Positions 8,163 to 16,700 of a DNA stretch of 64,000 bases are shown one piece after another. This DNA comes from Pseudomonas shirazensis (GTDB lineage: Bacteria > Pseudomonadota > Gammaproteobacteria > Pseudomonadales > Pseudomonadaceae). How positions within the stretch are numbered: position 1 is the first letter of the stretch; the number at the start of each line of letters is the position of its first letter. A program made the position numbers and the translations under genes. The stretch is from NCBI RefSeq assembly GCF_014268785.2, contig NZ_JABWRD020000003.1, positions 806,001 to 870,000 of the forward strand, in the 5' to 3' direction. The notes beneath the pieces were generated by a model. That model worked only from the letters and a program-made list of their open reading frames with translations, made no database searches and was not told the DNA's origin.

Positions 8163-9323
8163 TTATTTCTCTTCGCTCGGCGCTACCGGCGCCGGCGGTG
8201 GGCGCAGGCCCACTTCGGCGATCAGCTTGAGCTGCTTGCCATTGCGCATCACCTCGATCGCCACCTTGTCGGTCGGCTTGATCCGCGCCACCTGGTTCAT
8301 CGACTTGCGCCCATCGCCCGCCGGCTCGCCGTTGATGCTCAGGATCACATCACCCAACTGCAAACCTGCGCGCTGCGCCGGGCCATCGCGGAAGATCCCC
8401 GCTACGACGATCCCTGGCTTGCCTTCGAGGCCAAACGATTCGGCCAATTCCTGGCTGAGTGGCTGCACCTCGATCCCCAGCCAGCCGCGAATCACCTGGC
8501 CGTGTTCGATGATCGACTTCATCACCTCCAGCGCCAACTTTACCGGGATGGCGAAGCCGATACCCTGCGAGCCGCCGGACTTGGAGAAGATCGCCGTGTT
8601 GATACCGACCAGGTTGCCATTGGCGTCGACCAGCGCACCCCCGGAGTTGCCGGGGTTGATTGCCGCGTCGGTCTGGATGAAATCTTCGTAGTTGTTCAGG
8701 CCCAGCTGGTTACGCCCGGTGGCGCTGATGATGCCCATGGTCACCGTCTGGCCAACCCCGAACGGGTTGCCGATGGCCAGCGAAACGTCGCCGATGTGGA
8801 TAGTGTCGGAGCGGCCGATGGTAATCGCCGGCAGGTTCTTCAGGTCGATCTTGAGCACCGCCAGGTCGGTTTCCGGGTCGCTGCCGATCACTCGGGCCAA
8901 TGTCTCGCGGCCGTCCTTGAGGGCGACCACGATCTGGTCGGCACCGCTGGTGACGTGGTTGTTGGTCAGCAGGTAGCCTTCGGGGCTCATGATCACCGCC
9001 GAACCCAGGCTCGATTCCCAGCGCCGTTGCTTGGGCAGGTTGTCACCGAAGAAGCGGCGGAACTGCGGGTCTTCGAATAGCGGGTGGGCACTCTTGTTGA
9101 CCACTTTGGTGGTGTACAGGTTGACCACCGCTGGCGCCGCCAGGGTGACGGCGTCGGCGTACGACACCGGGCCCTGCATGATCCGCGTAGTCTGCGGCGC
9201 CTGCTGCAGGTTGACGTCCTGGCTGGGCAGGCCGACCCACTCCGGAAAGCGCTGGATGACCAGCATGGCGATCAATATGCCGGTAAGCAGTGGCCAGCCA
9301 AAGTAACGCAGAACCTTGAGCAT
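8163..9323 (-). CDS. algW: Periplasmic site-1 serine protease AlgW (DegS homologue)
   Basis: AlgW is the inner-membrane-anchored protease that, when its PDZ domain senses misfolded outer-membrane protein tails, cleaves the anti-sigma factor MucA and releases AlgU. The 386-residue product has one N-terminal membrane anchor (about 11-24), a trypsin-like domain with the triad His123 (NNHV), Asp153 (ETDL) and Ser227 (GNSGG), then a single PDZ domain, the DegS arrangement. I chose the ATG at 9323 because AGGAT lies eight bases ahead and it begins the membrane anchor directly. Its place beside the Nif3 and cysD genes matches algW in P. aeruginosa. MucD would have two PDZ domains and a signal peptide. 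Confidence 0.92.
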   Translation of the reverse strand: MLKVLRYFGWPLLTGILIAMLVIQRFPEWVGLPSQDVNLQQAPQTTRIMQGPVSYADAVTLAAPAVVNLYTTKVVNKSAHPLFEDPQFRRFFGDNLPKQRRWESSLGSAVIMSPEGYLLTNNHVTSGADQIVVALKDGRETLARVIGSDPETDLAVLKIDLKNLPAITIGRSDTIHIGDVSLAIGNPFGVGQTVTMGIISATGRNQLGLNNYEDFIQTDAAINPGNSGGALVDANGNLVGINTAIFSKSGGSQGIGFAIPVKLALEVMKSIIEHGQVIRGWLGIEVQPLSQELAESFGLEGKPGIVVAGIFRDGPAQRAGLQLGDVILSINGEPAGDGRKSMNQVARIKPTDKVAIEVMRNGKQLKLIAEVGLRPPPAPVAPSEEK

Positions 9324-9546
9324 CGAATCAATCCTGGAGTAGGGCAGGGCCGTCGCAGAGCGGCCCGGGGAGGCGCGCGCGATGATACACCTGAACACGG
9401 CGCGCGGCGACGGCCACTGCGGCGCATCGTCGGCGTGCGTTTGGCGGGCGCCTGCCAGCGGTATCCGCAGCGCCGGCGACAGCTCATAATGGCCGCCATT
9501 ATAGGGCCTTGCGCCCTGCCTACATGCCACTGCGAGGAGATTTTTC

Positions 9547-10305
9547 ATGGCCGTCGCCCTCACCACGCTGGTCACCGAAGCCGAACGCTATCTGAACAGC
9601 GCGCGGATCCAGGATTACTGCCCCAATGGCCTGCAAGTCGAAGGTCGGCCCCAGGTCAGCCGCATCGTCAGCGGCGTTACCGCAAGCCAGGCATTGCTTG
9701 ATGCGGCAGTAGAAGCCGAGGCTGATCTGGTGCTGGTGCACCATGGTTACTTCTGGAAAGGCGAAGACCCCTGCATCACCGGGATCAAACAACGTCGCCT
9801 GAAGACGCTGCTCAAGCATGACATCAGCCTGCTGGCGTTCCATCTGCCGCTGGATGTGCACCCCGAGGTTGGCAACAACGTCCAACTGGCGCATCAGTTG
9901 GGCATCACCGTCGAAGGCCCGCTGGACCCAAACAATCCCAAGGTGGTAGGCATGCTCGGCTCGCTCGACGAGCCAGTCTCGGCGCGTGATTTCGCCCGCC
10001 GCGTGCAAGAGGTGCTGGGTCGCGAGCCGTTGCTGATCGAAGGCGAGCAACTGGTGCGGCGGATCGGTTGGTGCACCGGCGGCGGCCAGGGCTACATCGA
10101 CACGGCAATTGCCCAGGGCGTCGACCTGTTCATCAGTGGCGAGGCCTCCGAGCAGACCTTTCATAGCGCCCGCGAAAACGGCATCAGCTTCATCGCTGCC
10201 GGCCACCACGCTACCGAGCGCTATGGGGTGCAGGCGTTGGGTGACTATCTGGCCCGGCGCTTTGCCGTCGAGCACCTGTTCATCGACTGCCCGAATCCGA
10301 TCTGA
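9547..10305 (+). CDS. Nif3-family dinuclear-metal protein (YbgI-like)
   Basis: This is a 252-residue member of the NIF3/YbgI family, hexameric proteins with a two-metal centre whose role is unsettled. Metal-ligand signatures are visible: LVHHGYFWKGE, LLAFHLPLDVHPEVGNN, and at the C-terminus SEQTFHSARENG plus AAGHHATERYG. It is divergent from algW, with about 220 bases between the starts. GAGGAG just before the ATG is a good ribosome site. Some records call the family GTP cyclohydrolase I type 2, but that activity is not general. Confidence 0.88.
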   Translation: MAVALTTLVTEAERYLNSARIQDYCPNGLQVEGRPQVSRIVSGVTASQALLDAAVEAEADLVLVHHGYFWKGEDPCITGIKQRRLKTLLKHDISLLAFHLPLDVHPEVGNNVQLAHQLGITVEGPLDPNNPKVVGMLGSLDEPVSARDFARRVQEVLGREPLLIEGEQLVRRIGWCTGGGQGYIDTAIAQGVDLFISGEASEQTFHSARENGISFIAAGHHATERYGVQALGDYLARRFAVEHLFIDCPNPI

Positions 10306-10472
10306 GCGCCAGATTGCGTGCTGTTACACCTGCTGAAGCCCCAAACCGGCAGTCATATGGTTAGACCGTTTCGATCTAGCCGCCTGCCTAAATAGAAGCA
10401 GTCGCTGTGCTAAAGTGGCTCGCTCGAACACGGCCCGCTGGCCGTTCATAAGATCGTTTTACGTGAGTAGCC

Positions 10473-11390
10473 ATGGTCGACAAACTGACGCACTTGAAAC
10501 AGCTGGAGGCGGAAAGCATCCACATCATCCGCGAGGTGGCCGCCGAGTTCGACAACCCGGTGATGCTCTACTCGATCGGTAAAGACTCTGCCGTGATGCT
10601 GCATCTGGCGCGCAAGGCCTTCTTCCCGGGCAAGCTGCCGTTTCCGGTGATGCACGTCGATACCCAGTGGAAATTCCAGGAGATGTATAGCTTCCGCGAC
10701 AAGATGGTCGAGGAAATGGGCCTGGAGTTGATCACCCACGTCAACCCGGAAGGGGTGGCGCAGGGCATCAACCCATTCACCCATGGCAGCTCCAAGCACA
10801 CCGACATCATGAAGACCCAGGGCCTCAAGCAGGCACTGGACAAGTACGGCTTCGATGCCGCCTTCGGTGGTGCGCGCCGCGACGAGGAGAAATCCCGGGC
10901 CAAGGAACGGGTCTACTCGTTCCGCGACAGCAAGCACCGCTGGGACCCGAAAAACCAGCGCCCTGAGCTGTGGAACGTCTACAACGGCAAGGTCAACAAA
11001 GGCGAGTCGATCCGCGTTTTCCCGCTGTCGAACTGGACCGAGCTGGACATCTGGCAGTACATCTACCTTGAAGGCATCCCGATCGTGCCGCTGTACTTCG
11101 CCGCCGAGCGTGAAGTCATCGAGAAGAACGGCACCCTGATCATGATCGACGACGAGCGCATTCTCGAGCACCTCTCCGAGGAAGAGAAAGCCCGCATCGT
11201 CAAGAAGAAGGTGCGCTTCCGTACCCTTGGCTGCTACCCGTTGACGGGCGCGGTGGAGTCGGAGGCCGACAGCCTGACCGACATCATCCAGGAGATGCTC
11301 CTGACGCGCACTTCCGAGCGTCAGGGCCGGGTCATCGACCACGATGGCGCAGGCTCCATGGAAGACAAAAAACGCCAGGGCTACTTCTAA
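10473..11390 (+). CDS. cysD: Sulfate adenylyltransferase subunit 2 CysD
   Basis: CysD is the ATP pyrophosphatase-type catalytic subunit of ATP sulfurylase and makes adenylylsulfate from ATP and sulfate, driven by GTP hydrolysis on CysN. The 305-residue product shows the PP-loop SIGKDSAVM (near 35-43), the FPVMHVDTQWKF motif and GARRDEEKSRAKER. It starts the cysD-cysNC operon. About 170 bases precede it, containing a six-bp hairpin just before the start (10431-10446). CysB control is expected from other bacteria, but I did not identify a site. Confidence 0.95.
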   Translation: MVDKLTHLKQLEAESIHIIREVAAEFDNPVMLYSIGKDSAVMLHLARKAFFPGKLPFPVMHVDTQWKFQEMYSFRDKMVEEMGLELITHVNPEGVAQGINPFTHGSSKHTDIMKTQGLKQALDKYGFDAAFGGARRDEEKSRAKERVYSFRDSKHRWDPKNQRPELWNVYNGKVNKGESIRVFPLSNWTELDIWQYIYLEGIPIVPLYFAAEREVIEKNGTLIMIDDERILEHLSEEEKARIVKKKVRFRTLGCYPLTGAVESEADSLTDIIQEMLLTRTSERQGRVIDHDGAGSMEDKKRQGYF

Positions 11391-11406
11391 TTTTCAGGGT
11401 TACTCC

Positions 11407-13308
11407 ATGTCGCATCAATCCGATTTGATCAGCGAAGACATCGTCGCTTATCTGGCTCAGCACGAGCGCAAAGAACTGCTGCGGTTCCTAACCTGCGGCA
11501 ACGTCGATGACGGCAAGAGCACCCTGATCGGGCGCCTGCTGCACGACTCGAAAATGATTTACGAGGACCACCTCGAGGCCATTACCCGCGACTCGAAAAA
11601 GTCCGGCACCACGGGCGAAGAAGTCGACCTGGCATTGCTGGTCGATGGCCTCCAGGCCGAGCGCGAACAGGGCATCACCATCGATGTCGCCTACCGCTAC
11701 TTCTCCACCGCCAAGCGCAAGTTCATCATCGCCGACACCCCGGGCCATGAGCAGTACACCCGCAACATGGCCACCGGTGCGTCGACCTGCGACCTGGCGA
11801 TCATCCTCGTCGATGCCCGCTACGGCGTGCAGACCCAGACCCGTCGGCACAGCTACATCGCCTCGCTGCTGGGCATCAAGCACATCGTCGTTGCGGTCAA
11901 CAAGATGGACCTCAAAGGCTTCGACGAGCAGCTGTTCGAGTCGATCAAGGCTGATTACCTGCAGTTTGCGCAGGCCATCGACCTGACCCCGAGCAGCCTG
12001 CACTTCGTGCCGATGTCTGCGCTCAAGGGCGACAACGTGGTCAACCGCAGCGAGCGTTCGCCGTGGTACAGCGGCCAGACCTTGATGGAAATCCTCGAGA
12101 CCGTCGAAGTCGCTGCCGACCGCAACTTCACCGACCTGCGTTTCCCGGTGCAGTACGTCAACCGGCCCAATCTGAACTTCCGCGGCTTTGCCGGCACCCT
12201 CGCCAGCGGCGTTGTGCACAAGGGCGACGAGATCGTCGTACTGCCGTCGGGCAAGAGCAGCCGGGTCAAATCCATCGTCACCTATGAAGGTGAACTGGAG
12301 CACGCCGGCCCAGGCCAGGCCGTGACTCTGACCATGGAAGACGAGATCGACATCTCCCGTGGCGACCTGCTGGTGCATGCCGACAACGTGCCGCCGGTGA
12401 CCGACCAGTTCGACGCCATGCTCGTGTGGATGGCCGAAGAGCCGATGCTGCCGGGCAAGAAGTACGACATCAAGCGCGCCACCAGCTACGTGCCGGGCTC
12501 GATTGCCAGCATCGTCCACAAGGTCGATGTGAACACCCTCGACAAGGGCGCGGCCAGTTCGCTGCAGTTGAACGAGATCGGCCGGGTCAAGGTCAGCCTC
12601 GACTCCGCCATCGCGCTGGACGGTTACGACAGCAACCGCACTACGGGCGCGTTCATCGTCATTGACCGCCTGACCAACGGCACCGTTGGCGCCGGCATGA
12701 TCATCGCACCGCCGGTACTGCCGCACGGCAGCACGGGTCAGCATGGCAAGCAGGCCCACGTCACCACCGAAGAGCGCGCTCTGCGCTTTGGTCAGCAGCC
12801 AGCCACCGTGCTGTTCAGCGGCCTGTCCGGCGCTGGCAAGAGCACCCTGGCCTACGCCGTGGAGCGCAAGCTGTTCGACATGGGCCGGGCGGTCTACGTG
12901 CTCGATGGCCAGAACCTGCGCCATGACCTGAACAAGGGCCTGCCACAGGACCGCGCCGGGCGCACCGAGAACTGGCGCCGCGCCGCGCATGTCGCGCGTC
13001 AGTTCAACGAAGCCGGCATGTTGACCCTGGCCGCGTTCGTCGCACCGGATGCCGAAGGCCGCGAGCAGGCCAAGGCCCTGATCGGCAAGGACCGCTTGAT
13101 CACGGTTTACGTGCAGGCTTCGCCACTGGCGTGCCGCGAGCGTGACCCGCAGGGCCTGTACGCCGCTGCTGGCGATAACATCCCGGGCGAAAGCTTCCCG
13201 TTCGATGTGCCGTTGGATGCTGATCTGGTTATCGATACCCAGAGCAGCAGCGTCGAAGACGGCGTCAAGCAGGTGCTGGAAGTGTTGCGTCAGCGTGGTG
13301 CTATCTAA
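11407..13308 (+). CDS. cysNC: Bifunctional sulfate adenylyltransferase subunit 1 / adenylylsulfate kinase CysNC
   Basis: This fused enzyme provides both the GTPase that powers CysD and the APS kinase that makes PAPS. The 633-residue product has an EF-Tu-like GTPase domain with GNVDDGKST (31-39), DTPGHEQ and NKMD, beta-barrel domains, then a CysC kinase domain from about residue 450 with GLSGAGKST (about 472-480) and DGQNLRHDLN. I chose the ATG at 11407, 16 bases after cysD. An in-frame ATG at 11344 lies inside cysD. CysNC fusion is standard in Pseudomonas, while E. coli has separate genes. A terminator follows. Confidence 0.95.
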   Translation: MSHQSDLISEDIVAYLAQHERKELLRFLTCGNVDDGKSTLIGRLLHDSKMIYEDHLEAITRDSKKSGTTGEEVDLALLVDGLQAEREQGITIDVAYRYFSTAKRKFIIADTPGHEQYTRNMATGASTCDLAIILVDARYGVQTQTRRHSYIASLLGIKHIVVAVNKMDLKGFDEQLFESIKADYLQFAQAIDLTPSSLHFVPMSALKGDNVVNRSERSPWYSGQTLMEILETVEVAADRNFTDLRFPVQYVNRPNLNFRGFAGTLASGVVHKGDEIVVLPSGKSSRVKSIVTYEGELEHAGPGQAVTLTMEDEIDISRGDLLVHADNVPPVTDQFDAMLVWMAEEPMLPGKKYDIKRATSYVPGSIASIVHKVDVNTLDKGAASSLQLNEIGRVKVSLDSAIALDGYDSNRTTGAFIVIDRLTNGTVGAGMIIAPPVLPHGSTGQHGKQAHVTTEERALRFGQQPATVLFSGLSGAGKSTLAYAVERKLFDMGRAVYVLDGQNLRHDLNKGLPQDRAGRTENWRRAAHVARQFNEAGMLTLAAFVAPDAEGREQAKALIGKDRLITVYVQASPLACRERDPQGLYAAAGDNIPGESFPFDVPLDADLVIDTQSSSVEDGVKQVLEVLRQRGAI

Positions 13309-13326
13309 GGCCCGTTGAGGTAACTG

Positions 13327-13355
13327 AAAAACCCCGCTTCGGCGGGGTTTTTTGT
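13327..13355 (+). terminator. Terminator after cysNC
   Basis: A 6-bp stem (13332-13337 with 13342-13347) with a TTCG loop is preceded by A5 and followed by T6GT5. It marks the conserved end of the cys operon. The region to its right belongs to the bacteriocin insert. Confidence 0.9.
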
Positions 13356-13466
13356 TTTTGCGGCTGATCGAATCATGGCCAGCAAGCGCATGCCACAAGT
13401 TTTTGCAGCGCCTCTGGGATATGCACTCTGCCCGTACCGCACGAGTCTGAGATGTGCGTGGATGCT

Positions 13467-13730
13467 TCAGGAGGGCTTGAACCCATCCTTTCCATTGGCA
13501 CTGCGCCATTCTTTGACGAGCCTTAGAACTTGCGCCGGCTCTCCCAGAGCCGGTGTAGCGGGCTTGTATAAAAGGTCATAGCCAGACGGGTGCTCGGTTA
13601 TCTCACTAAAATGAATCAACAGTGCAGAGAGAATATGGTCAGGTTCTTCTTCATTGGCTTGATCAATGGCTTGGATGAAATCCAAAAATTCCGACTCTGT
13701 ATAATCGCTCAACCTAGGCTTCAGGATCAT
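13467..13730 (-). CDS. Colicin/pyocin DNase immunity protein (Im9-like)
   Basis: This 87-residue acidic protein protects the producer by binding the DNase domain of the bacteriocin encoded just upstream. It aligns along its whole length with Im2/Im9: SDYTESEFLDFI (helix I), the helix III motif EHPSGYDLLY, and a C-terminus VKEWRSANGKDGFKPS close to Im9. Asp52 and Tyr55 match the conserved Asp51 and Tyr54 of Im9, but the next residue, Tyr55 in Im9, is Lys56 here. The ATG overlaps the bacteriocin stop (ATGA), so it is translated with the toxin. An extra immunity promoter inside the toxin gene would be expected but was not identified. Confidence 0.93.
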   Translation of the reverse strand: MILKPRLSDYTESEFLDFIQAIDQANEEEPDHILSALLIHFSEITEHPSGYDLLYKPATPALGEPAQVLRLVKEWRSANGKDGFKPS

Positions 13731-15982
13731 TGTTTGCCTCCATAATGAATTGTGTTATGAGCTGCCGGTGTTACTATTCGGAGGTTGTCCATATCATAAA
13801 CACCGCCGTTCTCGCTTATAGGTATGGCGTGGTGAAGTGCATACGAAGTTTGGCTCTTGTGTCTATCAGCGTAAGGTGCAATAGGTGCATATCCGTGTTT
13901 TTTCATCCGCTGCAGGTCTCTTTTGCTGAACTGCTCCGACAGCTCGGGATCGTTCGCAATGCTTTTCCAGAATGATCTCCGGAACGCATTGAAGTCACGG
14001 AATTCTCGACCCTTGAGCTGCTCAGCTATTTTAACTGGAACCGGAACACCACTTCGCGTACTGGCGTTTCCTAGCCACAACCCTTCAGTCTGCTCGCCGC
14101 TGCCGATTGCAACACCCGGTTCGTATCTAGGGCTGCTGAACACCAGGAGAATGGGTGGCAGCCCCGAGTCGATCGGGAATGTGATTACTAGCCGCTCTTG
14201 GTCGAACAGATCTAGCGCAGAGTATCCTCCTGATTCGTTGCTTACCGGCTCCAAGATACTCCCGGTGTAAACAACCGTCCCTGGTGGTATCGCTGGCAGG
14301 CCGGCCGAACCGCCTTGCTCCAAGCCAGGTGCACTAGCTGGAGTCCAAGTGAGGATGCGTTGCGGATTGTCTAGTGCGAGGCTGTAGACCTGGCGTTCAG
14401 TGTCAAAGGTTGCTGCGCGCACAGGGACGGGGCGTCCCCCTGGCTCTACGAATAGCCTCAGCTGGTCGCTGTTTTCACTACCTGACAGAACATACGGTAG
14501 ATCGACAGTTGCCGCTGACGTCGCCATCGCAGTGAGGTCGGGGCCACCGGGCGGTGTCAGATCGGCGACAGGGATACTGATGAGATAGCGGCGTTCGCTG
14601 TTGCCAAGCGATGAGGGCCAGAGGAGCGAAAGGGCCCCAACCAGCAATGGTGTCGAGAGCGTTAGGCTGGCGTTCGCGAGCTGAGTGACCGCCGCTGTGG
14701 TTGCTGCCTGGAGGGTAGTGTAGGCGCTCGCTGTGATAGCGAAGGTTGCCTTGCCGATGGGTAGGATCAGCGGCCACGATGCGGCTAGCGGCATGGCTGA
14801 GTTAAAACTCATAGCCAGGCGCTGAGCCTCGTTTCTTTGCCTCGTTTCTTCCTGGCGTGCAGCTTCCTGTTTCAGTGCGGCAGCATGCATCTCTTGCAGT
14901 TGTTCAACTTCCAAGGCCCGCTGTATCAGGTTGTCCGACACGCCAGTGAATCGCTGCAGGTATCGAACTGACTCGTTCAGTGCCAAGGCTCGGTGATACT
15001 CTGCCCATAGAGGCCCTGCCCGTTTCAATCGCTGCTCATCGGTCAAGTGCTGCAATGCTTCTAGCTGCGGCTTGGAGAGTGGGCTTACAATTTCCGGATT
15101 GGTGCTGCTGAAGGCAGGGACATTCGTCTGTAGGGCGCTTATAGCTGACAAGGCGCTGGCTTTGTAAGCCGACAGCGTCGCGGTCAGATTCAGTGTTGGT
15201 TCAATGGGGGTGGCCTGGACCAACTGATTTTGCAGGAAGTTAGGTAGGCACTCGAAGCAGATGCGTCTTTCTTCCTGCAGCTGCAGCGTCCGGCGTTCGA
15301 GGGTTCGTGCCATCTCGAACATGGGGTCGCTCCGCTCTGCTTGGTCAACTATCGCAGCAAGCTCAGCGAAACCATCACTCAACGACTGAATGGTGATCGC
15401 ATGCAGATGGAGTTTGTACGCGCCCTCTATAGAGTTATTCATCCGCTTCCAGAGTTCGTTGGCGAATGCTTCATCCCTCTCAGTAAACACGCCTGGATCG
15501 TAGATCCTGGTCATCATCGAGTCAGAGCGTTTGTAGAATGAGACGGCACCGTAGAAACTCAGAGCTTCAGGTAGGGCCGATAGATAGCTTTTTCGAGTTG
15601 CAGTGATGAATGAAGTGAGCTGTTGTTGCTCTGCCGATCGCTTGGCGAATGCGTTACCTGACAACGCATCGGCTTGTTGACGGATGCGTTCGCGATCCGC
15701 TGCGATCTTATTTACCAGATTACTGATCAATGGAGCGTACTGGGCAGCGTAGTGCTGATCGATACCCTGTCGCTCTTCGTCGAGAACTCTTCGAGCAGAG
15801 ATTTCGCGGGCTAGGTTGCGATTAGGCCCCCCGGTGCCACGGGGGCGCCCTTCGCTTAGACCCCAGCCACCAAATCCTGAGCCGCCCCCGCCGCCTGGAA
15901 GGGGCGTCAGGGGTACCCGGTCGGGTGCAGCTGCGCTGATCCAAAGGCCTTCAGTTAAGTGATATGCATTGTCTTCAGCCAT
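13727..15982 (-). CDS. S-type pyocin with colicin E9-like HNH DNase domain
   Basis: This bacteriocin kills related strains by cutting their DNA. The 751-residue product has a Gly-rich flexible start (about 30-53), a long, mostly helical region (about 55-390) of unknown fold with a coiled-coil-like charged stretch near 355-388, a hydrophobic Ala/Thr-rich segment (about 395-456), a Pyocin_S-type translocation domain (about 460-625), and a C-terminal nuclease (about 630-751). The nuclease aligns with colicin E9: His717-His718, Asn733, His742 and His746 have the same spacing as the HNH residues of E9. AGGAGG lies five bases before the ATG. Base composition is visibly lower in G+C than the flanks, suggesting transfer. 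No lysis gene is present. The receptor-binding part and its target receptor are unknown. Confidence 0.93.
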   Translation of the reverse strand: MAEDNAYHLTEGLWISAAAPDRVPLTPLPGGGGGSGFGGWGLSEGRPRGTGGPNRNLAREISARRVLDEERQGIDQHYAAQYAPLISNLVNKIAADRERIRQQADALSGNAFAKRSAEQQQLTSFITATRKSYLSALPEALSFYGAVSFYKRSDSMMTRIYDPGVFTERDEAFANELWKRMNNSIEGAYKLHLHAITIQSLSDGFAELAAIVDQAERSDPMFEMARTLERRTLQLQEERRICFECLPNFLQNQLVQATPIEPTLNLTATLSAYKASALSAISALQTNVPAFSSTNPEIVSPLSKPQLEALQHLTDEQRLKRAGPLWAEYHRALALNESVRYLQRFTGVSDNLIQRALEVEQLQEMHAAALKQEAARQEETRQRNEAQRLAMSFNSAMPLAASWPLILPIGKATFAITASAYTTLQAATTAAVTQLANASLTLSTPLLVGALSLLWPSSLGNSERRYLISIPVADLTPPGGPDLTAMATSAATVDLPYVLSGSENSDQLRLFVEPGGRPVPVRAATFDTERQVYSLALDNPQRILTWTPASAPGLEQGGSAGLPAIPPGTVVYTGSILEPVSNESGGYSALDLFDQERLVITFPIDSGLPPILLVFSSPRYEPGVAIGSGEQTEGLWLGNASTRSGVPVPVKIAEQLKGREFRDFNAFRRSFWKSIANDPELSEQFSKRDLQRMKKHGYAPIAPYADRHKSQTSYALHHAIPISENGGVYDMDNLRIVTPAAHNTIHYGGKQ

Positions 15983-16093
15983 GTCGATCCTCCTGATCGT
16001 CCCATGGCTAAAAATGCATCAACGTTGTCTACCGGTATGTCAGGACCCGCTGTTGCTCAGGTAGGACTGATCCCACCCTGCGGCAGGCCATTT
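15983..16093. other. Leader region of the bacteriocin gene
   Basis: These 111 bases separate the end of mdeR from the bacteriocin start, both on the minus strand. A strong AGGAGG (15988-15993 on the plus map) precedes the start. I looked for a LexA box (CTG-N10-CAG) and for a P-box-like repeat and found no convincing match. The promoter cannot be placed. Confidence 0.4.
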
Positions 16094-16573
16094 CTATATA
16101 TGCTTTTCGGTAACCGGAACCACCCGCCGCTCCTTCACTGCCTTGTACGAAAAACTCGAATAGATCTCCTTCACCCCCGGCAACCGCTGTAACACCTCGC
16201 GGGTGAATTCGCCAAACGACTCCAGATCCCGCGCCAGAATCTCCAGCAAGAAATCATAGCGCCCGGACACGTTGTGGCAGGCAACGATCTCTGGGATTTG
16301 CAGCAATCGCCGCTCAAACGCCAAGGCCATTTCTTTGGTATGTGAATCCATCATGATGCTGACGAACGCGGTCACGCCAAAGCCCAAAGCCTTGGGCGAG
16401 AGCACTGCCTGATAGCCAGTAATGTAGCCGTTGTCTTCGAGCAGCTTGACCCGCCGCCAGCAGGGCGAAGTGGTCAGGGAAACCTGATCGGCGAGTTCGG
16501 AAACCGTGAGACGGGCGTTGTCCTGCAAGGCGCCGAGCAGGGCGCGATCGGTGCGGTCAAGGGTCGTAGGCAT
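16094..16573 (-). CDS. mdeR: Lrp/AsnC-family regulator MdeR
   Basis: This 159-residue Lrp-type regulator has an N-terminal winged helix (LDRTDRALLGALQDNARLTVSELAD, then SPCWRRVKLLE as recognition region) and a C-terminal RAM ligand-sensing domain (FVSIMMDSH through VKEIYSSFSYK). It is divergent from mdeA with 127 bases between. In P. putida the divergently placed Lrp-like MdeR activates mdeA, and the same arrangement supports the name here. It could respond to methionine or another amino acid. Confidence 0.85.
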   Translation of the reverse strand: MPTTLDRTDRALLGALQDNARLTVSELADQVSLTTSPCWRRVKLLEDNGYITGYQAVLSPKALGFGVTAFVSIMMDSHTKEMALAFERRLLQIPEIVACHNVSGRYDFLLEILARDLESFGEFTREVLQRLPGVKEIYSSFSYKAVKERRVVPVTEKHI

Positions 16574-16673
16574 GGCTTGCCCTTCCAGAGAGTCAATTGT
16601 TGTTTTTATGCCCGTAGACGCCGGTTTTACTGGGCGACTTTGGAAAAATCCCGGTGGTTCGTTGGCATAAGCT

Positions 16674-16679
16674 TATAAC
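16674..16679 (+). promoter_or_regulatory. Candidate -10 of mdeA in the mdeR-mdeA intergenic region
   Basis: TATAAC lies 21 bases before the mdeA start with no good -35 at 16-18 bases, consistent with a promoter that needs an activator such as MdeR. The region is A+T-rich at its edges. I could not define an Lrp-type operator by eye. Confidence 0.35.
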
Positions 16680-16700
16680 AAACCACAAGAGGCTGTAGCC

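Noticed and set aside
11488..13509. 673-codon minus-strand open frame opposite cysNC
   Set aside because: Antisense shadow; it also runs across the cysNC terminator.
15990..16090. CTG...CAG pairs upstream of the bacteriocin as a LexA box
   Set aside because: The spacings (5 and 14 bases) do not match CTG-N10-CAG.
16003..16192. Short plus-strand frame starting MAKNASTLSTG, considered as a PAAR-like remnant beside the bacteriocin
   Set aside because: No ribosome site, it runs into mdeR antisense, and similarity to PAAR proteins is too weak to support.
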